Below are positions 11,609 to 23,193 of a DNA stretch of 64,000 nt, one piece after another. Both the position numbers and the translations under genes were made by a program. Below the pieces are notes generated by a model. That model did not search any database. It worked only from the letters and a program-made list of their open reading frames with translations, and was not told where the DNA came from. The stretch covers positions 78,697,001-78,761,000 of the forward strand of contig CM075656.1 of assembly GCA_037953625.1 (NCBI GenBank). Reading direction: 5' to 3'. How positions within the stretch are numbered: the stretch's first letter is position 1; the number at the start of each line of letters is the position of its first letter. This stretch comes from Crotalaria pallida. Lineage: Eukaryota > Streptophyta > Magnoliopsida > Fabales > Fabaceae.

Positions 11609-12730
11609 ATGATGCTGGGGGAACATCGTCGCTCTAATCCAACCGTCCACGTGCCCCCATGGTCTGATCCAACGGACGATGATATCTACTCCTCTTACTT
11701 CACTAACGCCGTCACTGACGGCAACAATGCCAGCGCTGGCGATTGTTACTCTCCCTACTACATGCAAGAAGCTTTGTCGGCGCTGCAGCGTTACCTGCCG
11801 TCAAACGAAGCAGATAACGCTGACTCGGACTCTGAGGCTCTTCTGGGGCGTGAATCAGACGCGCCTGTGGACGCATATTCGTGCGATCAGTTCCGCATTT
11901 ACGAGTTCAAGATACGGAAGTGCGCGCGTGGCAGGTCACACGACTGGACGGAGTGTCCGTACGCTCATCCCGGAGAGAAGGCTCGCCGGAGAGATCCCCG
12001 GAAGTTCCACTACTCAGGCACGGCGTGTCCCGATTTTCGGAAGGGGAGTTGCAGGAAAGGTGACGCGTGCGAGTACGCGCATGGTGTATTCGAGTGCTGG
12101 CTTCACCCGGCGCGTTACCGCACGCAGCCATGCAAGGACGGAACCAGTTGCAGGAGGAGGGTTTGCTTCTTCGCTCACACGCCTGAGCAGCTGAGGATCA
12201 TGCCGAATCACAGCCCTAGGAGCGTTGATTCTTACGACGGTTCTCCGATGAGAAGCGGAAGCGTAACGATGCCGTTTTTCTCTTCATCTTCACCGCCGGT
12301 GAGTTCCCCGGTGGAATCGCCACCGATGTCTCCGATGGCGAGAAGCCCAGTCATCGACATGGTGGCTTCGTTGCGTAACTTGCAACTCGGGAAAGTGAAA
12401 TCGATGCCTTGTAATAGAAGCGTTGTTCAAATCGGGTCGCATGGGTTCGGGTCACCCAGAGGACCCGGATCCATGCTTCGACCCGGGTTCCTGAGCCTTC
12501 CCTCGACCCCGACACAGGTTCCGGGTCGAGGTGGCATTAGCCACTCTGATCTTTGGGATCAGAGCTGCGAGGAGGAGCCGGTGATGGAGAGGGTTGAGTC
12601 AGGGAGGGATATAAGGGCTAAGATCTTTGAGAAATTGAGCAAAGAGAATTCTCTTGATGGGTCGGGTCAGGGTTCGGGTCAATTCGGTGGAGCCCCGGAT
12701 GTTGAGTGGGTTTCTGAGCTGGTGGAGTGA
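11609..12730 (+). CDS. Arginine-rich tandem CCCH zinc-finger protein (RR-TZF)
   Basis: Intronless, 373 residues. Plant RR-TZF proteins bind RNA, shuttle between nucleus and cytoplasmic granules, and act in ABA, salt and oxidative stress responses. The diagnostic spacing is exact. The RR motif is C105-x5-H111-x4-C116-x3-H120. Finger 1 is C140-x7-C148-x5-C154-x3-H158. A 16-residue linker follows, then finger 2, C175-x5-C181-x4-C186-x3-H190. The tail is Ser/Pro-rich with short Leu-rich patches and ends in the family-like VEWVSELVE. The start is the first ATG of an ATGATG pair 92 bp after a TATA box; the second differs by one residue. The coding part is GC-rich compared with its surroundings, as is common for intronless stress genes. 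An upstream ABRE agrees with stress control. The family (Arabidopsis TZF1-TZF3 type) is certain; the exact orthologue is not. Confidence 0.93.
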   Translation: MMLGEHRRSNPTVHVPPWSDPTDDDIYSSYFTNAVTDGNNASAGDCYSPYYMQEALSALQRYLPSNEADNADSDSEALLGRESDAPVDAYSCDQFRIYEFKIRKCARGRSHDWTECPYAHPGEKARRRDPRKFHYSGTACPDFRKGSCRKGDACEYAHGVFECWLHPARYRTQPCKDGTSCRRRVCFFAHTPEQLRIMPNHSPRSVDSYDGSPMRSGSVTMPFFSSSSPPVSSPVESPPMSPMARSPVIDMVASLRNLQLGKVKSMPCNRSVVQIGSHGFGSPRGPGSMLRPGFLSLPSTPTQVPGRGGISHSDLWDQSCEEEPVMERVESGRDIRAKIFEKLSKENSLDGSGQGSGQFGGAPDVEWVSELVE

Positions 12731-13632
12731 TACAAGTGAGTGCTTCGTTGAGAAATTATTACATAGTCAAAGACTATCACGTGGTCGATCAATTATCTCA
12801 ACCAATAGCAACATGACACGTAAGCGGGATTATTGCCACGTGGTAGCTTGATTTTGATTATGCAGTAATTTCTTTATTTGGTGTAGTTTCTCTCTGATCT
12901 CAGTGTGAATAGAATGTGAGAGAGTGGGGGGAGGAATGTTAAAGATTTCATATTATGATTGTTATTATTATTATTAAGCAGCTGTTGCTGAGGGAGATTC
13001 TGTGTAAATATTTTTATTGCCAAGGTGTGGGTGAAGACTGCTGCAAGAGTTAGGATCTCTCTCCAATTTGGGTGAGTTTTTTTAATTGGAAGTAAAGTCC
13101 ACCAACCAACCAACCATGCATTGATTTTGGGAGATTATGAAACCATCCAAAGCTTTTGTATAGTTAGCAGATTATGATTATTATGGGTTATTATTGTCAT
13201 GTATTAACTAAACTACCTTGCTTAATGCTTATTTTCACTTGCTAATCTCATTGATGTACATATGCTTAATGCACCTGCATCCTTTGTTATGAATATTGTT
13301 ATTTAATGTAATCTATATTTTTATCATAATCGTGGTGTTTTGAGTGTGCTCTATTCCTAGTAGTTATTTTTTACATGTTTACTGTGGTCACTTATTTCAT
13401 ATATTTGGTACCAGTGGTTGCTTGATATCTAATCGCATGGTGGGGATTTAGTTGGTTACTATGCATCTTGAACTTATTGGTGAGATTTTTATTATATCAA
13501 TCACAATTTAATTTTTTTAAAGATGAGAATTTTATAAGTAAGTATTGATGGTGTATGTAAAACAGAAATTATAAATAGGCTTTATATAGATTTATTAACA
13601 ATTGATTTATGTCAACTTTTTAAAATATGATA
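12731..13632 (+). other. 3' UTR and downstream spacer of CCCH gene
   Basis: The first few hundred bases probably form the 3' UTR and contain two more CACGTGG motifs (around 12779 and 12837). The rest is AT-rich spacer. No second gene. Confidence 0.4.
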
Positions 13633-13906
13633 CTCCCTCCGGTCTTATATATAAATCAAAATAACTAATTTTGTAAGTATTAAGAAAGTTAGGTGAGTGT
13701 ATTTAATTTTTTTTGAGTTGACAAAAGAAATAGACCATTTTAGAAAAGATGTACTGGGAATGAAACAAAAATTAAATGATACAACCATTTTGTGGAGATA
13801 TTTTAGGAATAATTGTATTGGAAAGAGAAAAGTTACTTAAATTTTACTTATATTTAAGATCATAAATAAGATGTTTTTATTTGCTTATATTCGAGACTGG
13901 AAGGAG
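13633..13906. mobile_element. Stowaway-like MITE
   Basis: Starts ctccctccggtcttatatat and ends with the inverted form (cttatattcgagactggaag), with TA on both sides. About 274 bp, non-coding. Confidence 0.7.
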
Positions 13907-15374
13907 TATATGTTTATTTGTATTTTTGATTTTATAAGTATTTTGTGTAAAATTGTACACGTGGATTACAACGAAGGAACCCTTCAACTTATGCGGTGGA
14001 GAATAATCAGAAATATAAAACTAATAATAAATAAAACAAGCAATTCCGATATGGCTCTTAATAGTGCAAGTGTCGTTCGAGTAATGTCAGAATAATTAGA
14101 TTTAGATTGAGATAGAAAGATATGATGATAATGAAATAAAGAGCAAATCTAGAATCCGGAATATAAGATAACAAAAATGGCTGAGAGTGCATTTGAGGAG
14201 AGAAGTAGCAGATTATTACTTGTGTTGGACTTGGCACTCGGTCTTCGTCCTCATCCTCAACCTCGTGCAACCCAATTTGACACGATAAATAATGACTTGT
14301 TTGGCGTTTTCTTTGAATCTTTGTCCCACAGCAAAGGGGTTCATGACTGATGATGTTAACACTTCGATCCCACCAAAGGAGATTACTTGTTCGGTAATGT
14401 GTTGACCTGATCATAAGAATTGACTAATGACTGGCAGGTTAAACTTATCCTAAAGTGACACAATGCTAGTATTAAATTATTAGCTCCACTCATAGGGGGC
14501 ATGGTAATTTTACAAAAATATCCATCTCGAAATGTAGACCGTTCACTTTGAAGTTATGGTAATCATAGTTATGTCAGATGTATCTAAATGTCAAATCCAA
14601 AATTTGACGCAGATGGGTTTGGATTGTTGTGGACTTTTGTGTTGGCATAGTCTCCTTCAGTTATTATCAGACATGTGATGATGTGAAGGGGGGAAGCAAA
14701 TCACCACCCTTCAATTAACATGAGCGGTGAATATTCGTCCTGCCCCTAGGTATTTGCATTTCCATTTGGGCCAGAAGACAACACTGTCTACCCAACGCTG
14801 GCATTGCTCAAGCCTTAGTTACTGCAAGTCTGTAACTATTAGCTAGCTACCTTTCAGCCAGTGGAGAAGGGTTGTTTTATTTATTTTAAAATTTTAAATA
14901 CGATCTTGTGGAGTAACGTTGTTGCTACTGTATGTGTAGCGACTTCATAATACCCTCCATCTTTTTGTTACATGTTACTTTAAGTATATCTAGTTTTGAT
15001 TAATCCTATTCTTATAGTATATGAGACAAAAAAACTTAATGATCCTGCCTTGACAAACTGATAAATATCACGTGAGTTGGAAGAAATTAAAGGTTCCATT
15101 TGTGAAGATGATACTTGTAACTTGTGAGTAGGGTTTGATTATATTGTTGTGTTGTTAAGGTTTCATCTCAATACCAATTAGCAATGAGTGGAGTAGCCCA
15201 ATGGTATTTAAACCATACCATATTTTATAAGGCAGACGATGTGGGACTTCCAACATACGTACTATTTGAGTTGTATTCAAATTCAAATTAAAGGTGTGGG
15301 GTTGCCTTAACAAATAATTAAGCTTGAAACATAAATGTTGTAACAAACACTTCATAAAATACAATTTTTTTAAT
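13907..15374. other. Intergenic sequence, no supported gene
   Basis: Contains a 118-codon minus-strand open frame (14414-14058) with no recognisable domain and AT-biased composition, which I do not call as a gene. No repeats stand out. Confidence 0.45.
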
Positions 15375-17330
15375 TTTTAGGTGTGGGGTTGATATTTTAA
15401 TTTTTTATATTAAATATTTTAAATTAAAAATTTAAGTAAAGATTATTATTAAACAACCAAAAATAATTATATAAAAAGGTAGGAGCTCAAACCAAACCCT
15501 ATACTTAAAAAAATAATCTGAATGATCTTATTAATAAATTTTATACTTTTTCATATGAATAAAAAATGTAACACTTTTTATCCGAGATATTCTTTATTTA
15601 TTTTTTTGGATAAATTGACATTTTTAGATATGATTATAAAATTTATTATGATAAATAAATATTAAATAAGAATTGAATATTTTGATTTTTTTATATTTAT
15701 GAGATGAATGGATTAGTTTTTTTGTCCAATTAGTATTTTTTAAAAATATGATTATCAAATATCTTGTTATTAATCATAATTAAATATTTTTATCTTTTTA
15801 ATCAATTATCTTATCTCAAGTTAATAATAATATTGAATCTTAAAATTTTTTATCTTATTTCAACCTAAATATTTTAATTATTTTTTATGATTATCTTTAT
15901 CTTATTGGATCTTAATTTTTATTTTCTTTTCTTTTTTTCCTAAAAACTTCTCATATCTTAATATTAAAAAATGGAGACATATGCCAACGGCAAAGAAGAT
16001 GGCCTCTTAGTTTAATTTTTTTTAAATAAGTCGTAATCTCTATATACCAAACAGTAGTGGGATAATGTATGTAAGAATATGGTAGAAAAATAAAGTTTTA
16101 TTGGAATTTATATATATACTTACATTTCTACATAATGAGTAGTAATATCTACTTACCTTTATAAATACGGAGAATATAAATCTTAATAGTGGTGTGAGTA
16201 ACTAAACATAAATTTAGTTTAGCAACATAATTTTTAGTTTTTTTTTTCGCAATTGATTTTTGAAATTATTAATTGATCTTGAACTAATGGTCTATATCAT
16301 ATGAGAAAAAAAAATAGAAAGATAATATTGTTAAAAAATTTGGTTTATTATTAATAGTTTTAATTCTCTTGTCGCAATAAAAACCAAAAAATATTTACAT
16401 CAAACATAAAATCAAATCCTATTTTTATAGGTGATGATTTTTATTTATTATAATAGACAAAATATATTATAGAAAAAAAAATCAAATCCTTTATTATATT
16501 GTCGGAGTCATAAATAAAGTCTTCTTAAATTAAAGCTTGAATCTCTCGAGAAAACGAAACAGTAGGATTGGGTATATCGGCCATCGTCACACGCCATCTT
16601 CCACTGTCTGCTGATTGAAGAGGCCATTGGTGTAGATAACAATAAATAATCGTTTTCCTTAGTAGTTTATGATAGCCACCCTCAAAACAATTGATGCAAC
16701 ATTAAATTTTGGTGCACTCTATCGTCACTCGCAATGGAAGAATCAATCACTAAAAAAATAAAAAATTGATTGAGCATGATTTACTTTGCCGGGATGGACT
16801 TCTCCATTGTCTTTCTCCACTCCCTAACCACACAATTGATTATACCCAAATCAAAATTTTGAACAAACTACATTTTGATCAATAGTGCATACAAATTGTT
16901 GAATTAAAGTAAGTATTTAGAGAGAAACTTAAAAATCAAATAATATAAATTAAATGAACACGAATTATTAGAATTAAAAAAATTTAACGACGAAAAAATA
17001 CAAAAATTGAAGGCGAATACAACTTTGAGAATGTTGTTTACCTAAATATGTTGTTTACCTAAATATTCATAAGTTTGTGAGCCAATTCCATTTCGCAGAA
17101 ATGCTAAAATATTGTTGAGGAGTCATCCAATGCATATTGCGTACTATATATAATGATTTGGAGAACTTTTAAAATTAAGAAAAATGATTTCACATGCAGA
17201 TAAGATTAAATAAATTTGAATTATTTATTTAACTTTCGATAATTAAAGATAATTATTTCACATTTAAGATTAAATAAATTGGAATTATCGACAACTAAGG
17301 ATAATTAGGTTTATCATGAACTTTTTGCTA
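15375..17330 (-). mobile_element. Eroded Helitron relic, same family as 36166-38669
   Basis: From gttgatattttaattttt through ttatattaaatattttaaat the order of motifs follows the second Helitron from just inside its 3' hairpin. Later matching landmarks are a tttttatccgagat-type block near 15580 and repeated gataatgattt/aaataaattt blocks near 17180-17300. The terminal hairpin and CTAG end are gone, so only an internal portion survives and the boundaries are approximate. Confidence 0.5.
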
Positions 17331-17391
17331 TGACCATAAAAGTCTCGTCTCTTTGGATTTATCTTTTTGAGAATAATAATTATTTTAATTT

Positions 17392-17394
<3 letters not shown>

Positions 17395-17428
<34 letters not shown>
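17395..17428. repeat. (TA)n microsatellite
   Basis: About 17 uninterrupted TA units. Confidence 0.9.
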
Positions 17429-17430
<2 letters not shown>

Positions 17431-17611
17431 TATAATAAAATTACGTTAATAAGCCACTCCACCATAAATTCACAGTTGCACTTAGTGTACGGAGGTCACT
17501 ATCAAGGGGCTAGTTTCCAAAGGGAATCCCCGAATTGAGGTACACTATGTTGGTTGTGTGCCAACATTTTTTGGCTTCCAGAATACTCCCTTAGTCCCTC
17601 CATCCTTAATA

Positions 17612-17895
17612 CTCCTTCCGGTCCTATATATAGGACATACTTAACCATATTTCTCGGACCAAGAAAAGTAGTTAGTTTTATGAATTCTAAGAGAATATAT
17701 TGTAACATTACAATTTTACCCTCTCAACTTTTCTTGAAAAATTCACACTTATTAATGAACAACAAAAAACACATGCATTTAATAAGGGCAAAAAAGAGAA
17801 AAAGCAATAAATGATGCATAGAAAATATAAAATGTCTTATATATAGGACCAAAGATTACCTCTAGAATATGTCATATATATAGGACCGGAGGAAG
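17612..17895. mobile_element. Stowaway-like MITE
   Basis: Left end ctccttccggtcctatatat, right end atatataggaccggaggaag, TA flanks. The interior matches in inverse orientation the MITE at 50590-50885. Confidence 0.75.
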
Positions 17896-18028
17896 TAGTA
17901 TATGCTCAATTTTTAAAAAATTGCAGGAATTAAAAAAATGATTAATATCATTAGTTACATGAAAATTGATAAAGATAGCAAGACCCATATTATATATATA
18001 TATTTTAAAAATTATTCTATAATTATTA

Positions 18029-18303
18029 CTCCATCTGGTCCTATTTATAGGGCATACTTAATCATATCACACGGACCAAGGAGGGTAGTTATCTTTCTTG
18101 AAACTTAAAAAAAAATACTTTAACATTACAATCTTACCATCTTAATTTGCATTGAGAATTTCAAAATGTATTATTTCACATTAATGAACAAGAGACAAAT
18201 AAGAGAAAATAACAATAAATGCTTCCTAAAAAATACAAAGTGACTTATAAATAGAACCAAAAAATTTTTCTAGAATGTGACCTATAAATAAGACCGGAGG
18301 AAA
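18029..18303. mobile_element. Stowaway-like MITE
   Basis: Ends ctccatctggtcctatttat and ataaataagaccggaggaaa with TA flanks. The interior (catacttaatcatatcacac) is closely similar to the copy at 42282-42555. Confidence 0.7.
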
Positions 18304-18746
18304 TATTATTATCATTCTAAAAAATATTAAATTAATAAAGATAGTTGTATTAGTAAAAACTAAGCGTATACATTAAATGAACTTTTTTAAACAACAGACA
18401 AGATCAATGATTTTGTGGCAATTTCGAGATAAGATGCTGATGGAATTGACTAACAAACAACTACACTTTTTTTTTTGTACATGCATGTCTTAAGCTGTTC
18501 ATCGCTGATTCTAGCTTGGAAAAGATAGTAGTAATTAATATTAGGATTTTCTTAATCTAGACTTGTTTTCTTGAAAAAATAAAAATATAAAGCTTTATCT
18601 CTCCTAAATACACTATTTTCTATAAAATTTAACTATTCTTGGACTCTTATCCTCAGCCATAAGGGCTGAGGTTAAGCAAACCCTTAATATTAAAAGAGTT
18701 TGCTTAATTTTACTTTTAAAAGTTAAGAATAAGAAGTTAAAAAATA

Positions 18747-19018
18747 CTCCCTCCGGTCTTATTTATAAGACCCTTTTGGGGTTTTTCACTCCTACCAGGA
18801 GAGTGGATAAATTTGTTAGTGGTATTGAAAATGTGAAAATTTGATATACTTTTTCAAAATTACCCCTATAATTATTATTGGAACTCTAAAAAGTGTTGAC
18901 TTTATAGGGGTGTTAGTGGAAAGAAGTAATTAAATGTTATTGAAAATTGGAAAGGAGTCTTATAAATAGGACCAAAATAAAAACCCCAAAAGGGTCTTAT
19001 AAATAGAACCGGAGGGAG
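18747..19018. mobile_element. Stowaway-like MITE, 272 bp, twin of 4151-4422
   Basis: Perfect-looking ends ctccctccggtcttatttat and ataaatagaaccggagggag, flanked by TA. It has the same length and almost the same sequence as the element at 4151, so both amplified fairly recently. Confidence 0.85.
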
Positions 19019-19389
19019 TAATAAAAATATGTAAAGAAGCTAAGAATATTATCTTAATATTTTAAATCTTATGATAAAAAAAGTATTTTAAATCTTTAAT
19101 TTTTCAACAAAATAATACTATTATTTATATCATATTCCCTACCCTAAATGCTTAGATTAAGAAAATCTATATTAAAGTTGTTGGCCTTATCCCAAAGGCA
19201 AAATACTATCAAGAATAAATAAACCACTTTAATGGGCTGTGGATTGGATTAGATTGATTGTCTTCTTAGTTCATGCTTCACATCACTCCCTTGGGATTTT
19301 CGGTGGAAAGTATTATTTTTAAAGAGCATAAAGGGATGTTTTTATTGGTTAAGATAGCTACCACATTGCAATGCTTTTCTTTTTCATAT

Positions 19390-19950
19390 TATTTTTTTAG
19401 GTTATTAGTTCCTAAATTTAGGTGTTATTTATATAATTAATTTTTTTTAATGTTTTGAGTCCCTAAACTTTGCTCAAATTATGAAAATGGTCCTTTCATC
19501 ACTTAAGTGTGGTGATATGATCGAGAACATGCCACGTCACCTTCGTCACATCAACAAGTAACTTGTCAAACGATGCCACGTGAATTTTTTAAACTTAAAA
19601 AGATTCAAATTTATTAAAAATAATTTAAAATTATTTTATTTTAAAGAAAATCGAATCTTTTAATAATTTTTAAAAGAAAAGATTTTTTTTTAAAAAAAAT
19701 CATGCAGTGTCACATGACGCTACATAACACATCACTCGTAAATATTGTGACAGTAACGTAGCATATCGTCGACTATATCATCATTTAAGTAACGAAAAGA
19801 CCATATCCAAAAATTTAACAAATTTCAGGGATCCAAAACATCGAAAAAAAGTTTAAGGACCAATAATGAATTAAAATAAGCCTTTCCAATAACAAATATG
19901 TATTAAATAAGCCTAAGTTCTGGGACTAAAAAGTTAAATAAGCATTTCTT
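19390..19950. mobile_element. Possible TIR element with imperfect long inverted repeats
   Basis: The left part (gttcctaaatttagg...gagtccctaaactttgctc...ggtcctttcatcacttaag) is mirrored on the right (ttaagtaacgaaaagacc...atttcagggatccaaaac...cctaagttctgggactaa). The interior is non-coding and contains inverted ACGTCA/TGACG-like stretches. No target-site duplication was established. It may be a Mutator-like MITE. Confidence 0.45.
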
Positions 19951-20890
19951 TTATTCTAATAATGAATTAGAATGAAAGATATGTATTAAATATAAATAAA
20001 TATTACACATATTTATATTATTATTTTGTTTACTAATAATGAATTAAATATTTACTTTCCAGTAACAAAATTTGTCTTTCCTTAATTATTTAATTATAAA
20101 TATAATACGTATATCATTTTTACTTATTATTTTATTTTAATTTGGAGCACAAAAAATTTGATGTTTTTATTTTTACAAAACAATGGGACGGAGGAGTATT
20201 ATTTTATTGAACAATTAGGGGAGTCAATGAATTCCTTAGGTAATGGACATTTTTCCTGTAAGAGAATACCTTCCAGCTATACGAAACTCGTCAAATCACA
20301 AGTGCTTTTTAAATTTTTCATTTGACTTTGATTTGTAATTATTTTAAATTTTTCTTGCAGATTCCTTGATTTTTGCTTAAGTTAAGAAGAGCATAATGTG
20401 ATACTTGCACGTTTATTTATTCATTTATTTATTTTTTTTGGGAAAGGACTTGCACGTTTAAATATAGTATGCTTTTCTTTTCTAAGAAAGATTTGGATCC
20501 CCCTCTTCACCTTCCGTTTGGATGCAAATTCCATATTCGGTTTCTAAATTTGCAAAAGGTGTTCTTATACCATCACTTCCACTTTCACTAATGATTGTCG
20601 ATGATCCCATACACTTCTCTTTTCTCTTTTCATTTTGAGTTTAATGAATATGTGTTGATAATCTTCATTTCATGTGTATTAGTTATATTTTAAAATTTAA
20701 TACATGAATCTAAACGATGAATCGATTGAAAAAATTACTCTTTCTCTTTAATACTTTTGTTATGTTCTTTTCAACCGTTAACTCTATACTTGGGTTTGAA
20801 CTTTTGAATATTGGGTATTGTTGAGCAGAACTAGGAGCTCATTTATGTGTTTGGGCTGCAACTATTGGGCCACCCGATACCTTTGCATTA

Positions 20891-22952
20891 GGGAAATTAG
20901 TCTACAAACTCCCTTTTATCCTCCAAACCCCACTTTTTTTCATAATACCAATAATACCCCTTTATACAAATCCCAAACCCCATTTACTCAACCTCCTCCT
21001 CCAGCCGCCGCTCCCTCCCTCCTTTGACCACCACAAACTTCTTCTTCTCCTCCTCCTCCAGCCGTCGCTCCCTCCCTCCTTTGACCACCGCAAAAAACAG
21101 GTAGATGGGAGTAAAACTCCTCCTCCTTTATTCTTCATCTTCCTTCCATCGCTATTCTTTCTCCTGTTTTTAACCTTCGTCCAGATCTATGCATCTCCTT
21201 CTTCTTCTTTCTAACCTTCGTCCAGATCTATGCATCTCCTCCTTCTTCTTCTTCTTCTTCTTTAAACTATGCATCTCCTTCGTCCAGATCTATGCATCTC
21301 CTCCTTCTTCTTCTTCTTCTTTAAACTATGCATCTCCTTCGTCCAGAGCTTCTTTTTTTTTTTTTTTTTCGGGTTGTGAATAATTCTGACCAGCCCGTGC
21401 CGGAAATTCAAAATTCCGACACTGGGTCGTCGGAATTTTGAACAGATGCGGGAGTGACATTTTAATTTGGTGCGGGAGTGACATTTTTGGAGTTGAAAAG
21501 CGAAGTTTGAAGAAGCTAATTGTGATGCAGACAGAGGAGGAAATGTGGAAGACGATGCCCAATCCCACTTAAACTTTGCTTTAGGTTGTGTGTGTGTCTT
21601 GGTGGTTGTGTGTGAAGGTGGGGGTGAGGGAGTTGCAGGGAGTGGGGGTTGTGTGTGAAGGTGGTGGTGATGGGGGGAGTTGCAGGGAGTGGGGGGGCTG
21701 TGTGTAAAGGTGATGGTGGTGGTGGGTAGTGGGGTTGTTGGTAGTGAATGGGGTTTGGGAAAAGAGAGACATTTCTGACTTTTCCCAATTAAAATGAGGT
21801 TTGGTGGAGAAAAATGGGGTTTGGAGACTAATTCCCTTGGATTAGCCCCCAAACCTCATTTGAAACCCCATTGTTTAGCCCCCAAATCCCATTTTTAGAA
21901 ATATATCCCTAAAATATCCTAAATCCAATTTTCCAAACCCCATTCTTCCTACCACTCTCCCTCTATTCTCTCTCTCTCACTCCCCCATTCCACCCACATC
22001 ACTACCGCCAAGCACATCACTATCGGCATCACTACCGGCATGCACATCACCATCGCCAACAACCGCGTCTCCATTGTGCTTCTCTCTCTGCTTCGTTATG
22101 TCTCTCTTTGCATCTCCATTTGTTGTTGGTTTTCTTATTGTCAATGTAAAAACATGGCCGTTCTCTCTCTCTGAACCAGTGTCAAAATTTTGACACGAGG
22201 TTCTCGAAAATTTGTTACATTGATTTCTTTTTAAAATTTTTTTTAATACTTCCGACATACTCGTGTTCGACATACCAGGGTCGGAAGGTCGGATTCGGAA
22301 GTAACTAATCAGTATTAAAAAAACAAATCTATGAGGCTGGAAGAGGAAGTTGTACCCAGAAAAATGGACAAAAGCACCCAATGATTTTTTTTTTTTTGTG
22401 TCTTTGGGGTCTGAAAATTGGAGACAGGGGTAATTGATTAGGTTTGTGAGGAAGCAAGGGCTATGTTCTGTGATTGAAGTGAGAGGGCTACTGGAGGCTG
22501 TGACTTGAAGGAGGATCGTGGGTTGCGGCGGTCGAAGGGGAAGAGGGAGGGCGATTGGGAAGGTGAGAAGATGGGTTCGTTGGCGACGAATGTAGAAGGC
22601 GGCGGAGGCTGGTGGGTCGCGGTTCTAATGGAGGGGCTGGCGATGGTGGAGAGGAGGAGGGCTGGCTGTGAAGGGCGAAGGGCATGGGAGGTAATGGAGG
22701 GTGATGGGTTGCGGCCGGCGGAGACGGCTGAGAAGGTTGTGGTGGTTCGGAGAGGGTGGGGCATCGGGGTGGTTTGTGGGCGGGGAGGGTCTTTGGGGTT
22801 TTGTTTATTTTCGGAAAAATAGGATTGGGGTTTGGTTTTTTTTTTTTTTTTTTTTTACTTTTGGAGGGAAGATGAGATATAAGGCCATTTTAGTAATTTC
22901 CCAATTAAAATGGGGTATGGGTCTAATATGTGGAGTTTGTAGACTAAATCTC
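20891..22952. mobile_element. Non-autonomous TIR transposon with matching flanks and repeated termini
   Basis: The left end reads gggaaattagtctacaaact and the right end is the inverse (agtttgtagactaaatctc). The identical sequence gcattag lies immediately outside both ends (20885-20891 and 22953-22959). A third terminus-like copy, inverted, ends internally at 21836 (ggtttggagactaattccc), and two further short terminus-like motifs (ttagcccccaaa) follow, so the element appears nested or composite. The interior holds a CT-rich minisatellite and a GC-rich stretch (22440-22800) with no recognisable protein. No transposase was found. The superfamily is uncertain; a PIF/Harbinger-like TTA target is one reading, with gcattag as a longer duplication. 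Confidence 0.65.
21000..21345 (+). repeat. CT-rich minisatellite inside TIR element
   Basis: The unit ctcctccagccgycgctccctccctcctttgaccacc occurs twice (about 20997 and 21051). It is followed by three or four copies of an about 50-bp unit centred on cgtccagatctatgcatctc with (CTT)n spacers. Confidence 0.7.
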
Positions 22953-23193
22953 GCATTAGTATAATGTGTAAGTAAAAGAAACTTATTGAAGCACTTATAA
23001 CATAAGCGGAGTATTATATAAAAACTTTTGACATGAACGTTTAAAATTGAATAAGCTGTTTGATTTTGCAAGAATTTTTATTGGATCAATGCTTAAACAG
23101 AAATTGCATTGATGTAAATATTGACAAAAAATGTGTGAATTCTTAGAGCATAATTGTAAGATCAATAGTTCAATGCAGTATACATTATCCACA

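Noticed and set aside
11679..12211. Overlapping frames in the CCCH gene
   Set aside because: Shadows of the high-GC coding region. Only the frame with zinc-finger spacing is meaningful.
14058..14414. 118-codon minus-strand open frame
   Set aside because: No recognisable domain, no splice or promoter context, and low-quality composition.
21262..22822. Several Pro/Ser/His-rich or Gly/Arg-rich open frames in the TIR element
   Set aside because: They overlap on both strands and follow from CT/GA and CCA/TGG simple sequence, so they are probably not proteins.
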